Positions 5,113 to 5,733 of a stretch of DNA of 5,733 bases are shown here, one piece after another. Source of the DNA: Bryobacterales bacterium (GTDB lineage Bacteria > Acidobacteriota > Terriglobia > Bryobacterales > Bryobacteraceae); assembly GCA_030838885.1 (NCBI GenBank), contig JAUZEU010000265.1:1-5733 (forward strand). Reading direction: 5' to 3'. The notes below the pieces were generated by a model. The model saw only the letters and a list, made by a program, of their open reading frames with translations, did not search any database and was not told where the DNA came from. The position numbers and the translations under genes are program-made. Each line of letters starts with the position of its first letter. Position 1 is the first letter of the stretch.

Positions 5113-5733
5113 TTCCGCATTTGAGCGATAGCTGCAGGCGTGAGGGTATTGCGAGGCGGGCTGCGGCAGAGGTTCGGGATGGCTTTTATGTGAATCTAGG
5201 GATCGGCATCCCTACGATGGTGGCCAATTATTTGCCGCCAGGTATTGAGGTGACGATTCAGGCGGAAATCGGGATGCTGGGTGTGGGGCCGTACCCGATG
5301 CCGGGTATGGAGGATCCGGATCTTACGAATGCCGGCAAGGAAACGGTGACGGAACTGCCGGGGGCGGCGTATTTCTCGAGCGCCAATTCGTTCGCGATCA
5401 TTCGCGGGGGGCATGTGGATCTGAGTATTCTGGGCGCGATGGAAGTGGACAGCAACGGGAATCTGGCCAACTGGATGGTGCCCGGAAGAATGGTGACGGG
5501 GATGGGCGGGGCGATGGATCTGGTTGCCTCCGCGCGACGGGTAATCGTGGCTATGGAGCACACGACGAGGGATGGTGCGCCGAAGATTCTGAAGCGGTGT
5601 TCGCTGCCGCTGACTGGGTTGGGGGTAGTCGATCTGGTGATCACGGAACTTGCGGTGATGCGGGTTACGGCGGTCGGGTTGGTGCTGGTAGAAACGGCGC
5701 CGGGGGTGAGTGTGGGTGAGGTACAGGCGAGGA
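5109..5733 (+). CDS. scoB: 3-oxoacid CoA-transferase, subunit B (3' end cut by window)
   Basis: The catalytic subunit that partners subunit A. 208 residues are visible and homologues are about 210-220, so only the last few are missing at the window edge. Motifs: VNLGIGIPTMVANYLP (28-43); QAEIGMLGVGPYP (51-63) with the catalytic Glu at 53; ELPGAAYFSSANSFAIIRGGH (82-102); LGAMEVDSNGNLANWMVPG (108-126); GMGGAMDL (131-138); AMEHTTRDG (148-156); and CSLPLTG (164-170). The Glu attacks the acyl-CoA to form the covalent glutamyl-CoA intermediate. The residue after it is normally Asn (SENG) but is Ile54 here, encoded by ATC, one base from AAC. Start ATG at 5109 overlaps the scoA stop (ATGA), and GAGGAA at 5094-5099 is its ribosome binding site. 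AtoA or PcaJ are close alternatives. Confidence 0.93.
   Translation, partial: MIPHLSDSCRREGIARRAAAEVRDGFYVNLGIGIPTMVANYLPPGIEVTIQAEIGMLGVGPYPMPGMEDPDLTNAGKETVTELPGAAYFSSANSFAIIRGGHVDLSILGAMEVDSNGNLANWMVPGRMVTGMGGAMDLVASARRVIVAMEHTTRDGAPKILKRCSLPLTGLGVVDLVITELAVMRVTAVGLVLVETAPGVSVGEVQAR

Noticed and set aside
5196..5644. Minus-strand open frames of 121 and 128 codons inside subunit B
   Set aside because: Antisense to a strongly conserved CoA-transferase subunit, with compositional bias (His/Arg/Pro) and no motifs.

Overview
The window looks like an ordinary chromosomal stretch from a moderately GC-rich Gram-negative bacterium. An acidobacterium (Acidobacteriota) is the best guess. The basis is the pairing of a YtxH-like protein with a DUF948-like protein ending in an acidic DEEMFI tail, the secreted double-cupin protein and the general codon use. 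This is inference from family resemblance; no rRNA or other strong taxonomic marker is present.

Layout. Positions 1-853 hold no gene I can support; all frames are short or interrupted, there is a run of eight G at 675-682, and one stretch (about 690-832) may be the remains of a decayed gene. Positions 854-2136 carry a minus-strand pair, recX followed by a six-helix membrane protein, joined by a TGATG stop/start overlap. A 122-bp divergent intergenic region with nested inverted repeats separates recX from a plus-strand three-gene operon (2259-3315): a YtxH-family protein, a DUF948-like membrane-anchored helical protein and a 67-residue protein of unknown function. A strong palindromic terminator (3333-3359) lies between that operon and the convergent rpmB gene (zinc-ribbon type ribosomal protein L28, minus strand, 3394-3585). 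Next comes a minus-strand gene for an exported protein made of two tandem cupin domains (3707-4375). Diverging from it by only 41 bp is a plus-strand pair for the two subunits of a 3-oxoacid CoA-transferase (4417-5733); subunit B runs off the right edge with only its last residues missing.

Function. The genes form separate housekeeping units rather than one pathway: RecA modulation (RecX), envelope-associated small proteins (YtxH/DUF948 operon), translation (L28), a probable periplasmic metal-binding cupin protein, and transfer of CoA between acyl groups in ketone-body, beta-keto acid or short-chain fatty acid metabolism. I see no mobile element, CRISPR array, tRNA, rRNA or defence system. 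The points most worth checking are the change of the conserved Asn beside the catalytic Glu in the CoA-transferase B subunit (ENG to EIG), the unexplained 67-residue operon member, and the inverted-repeat structure between recX and the ytxH-like gene.
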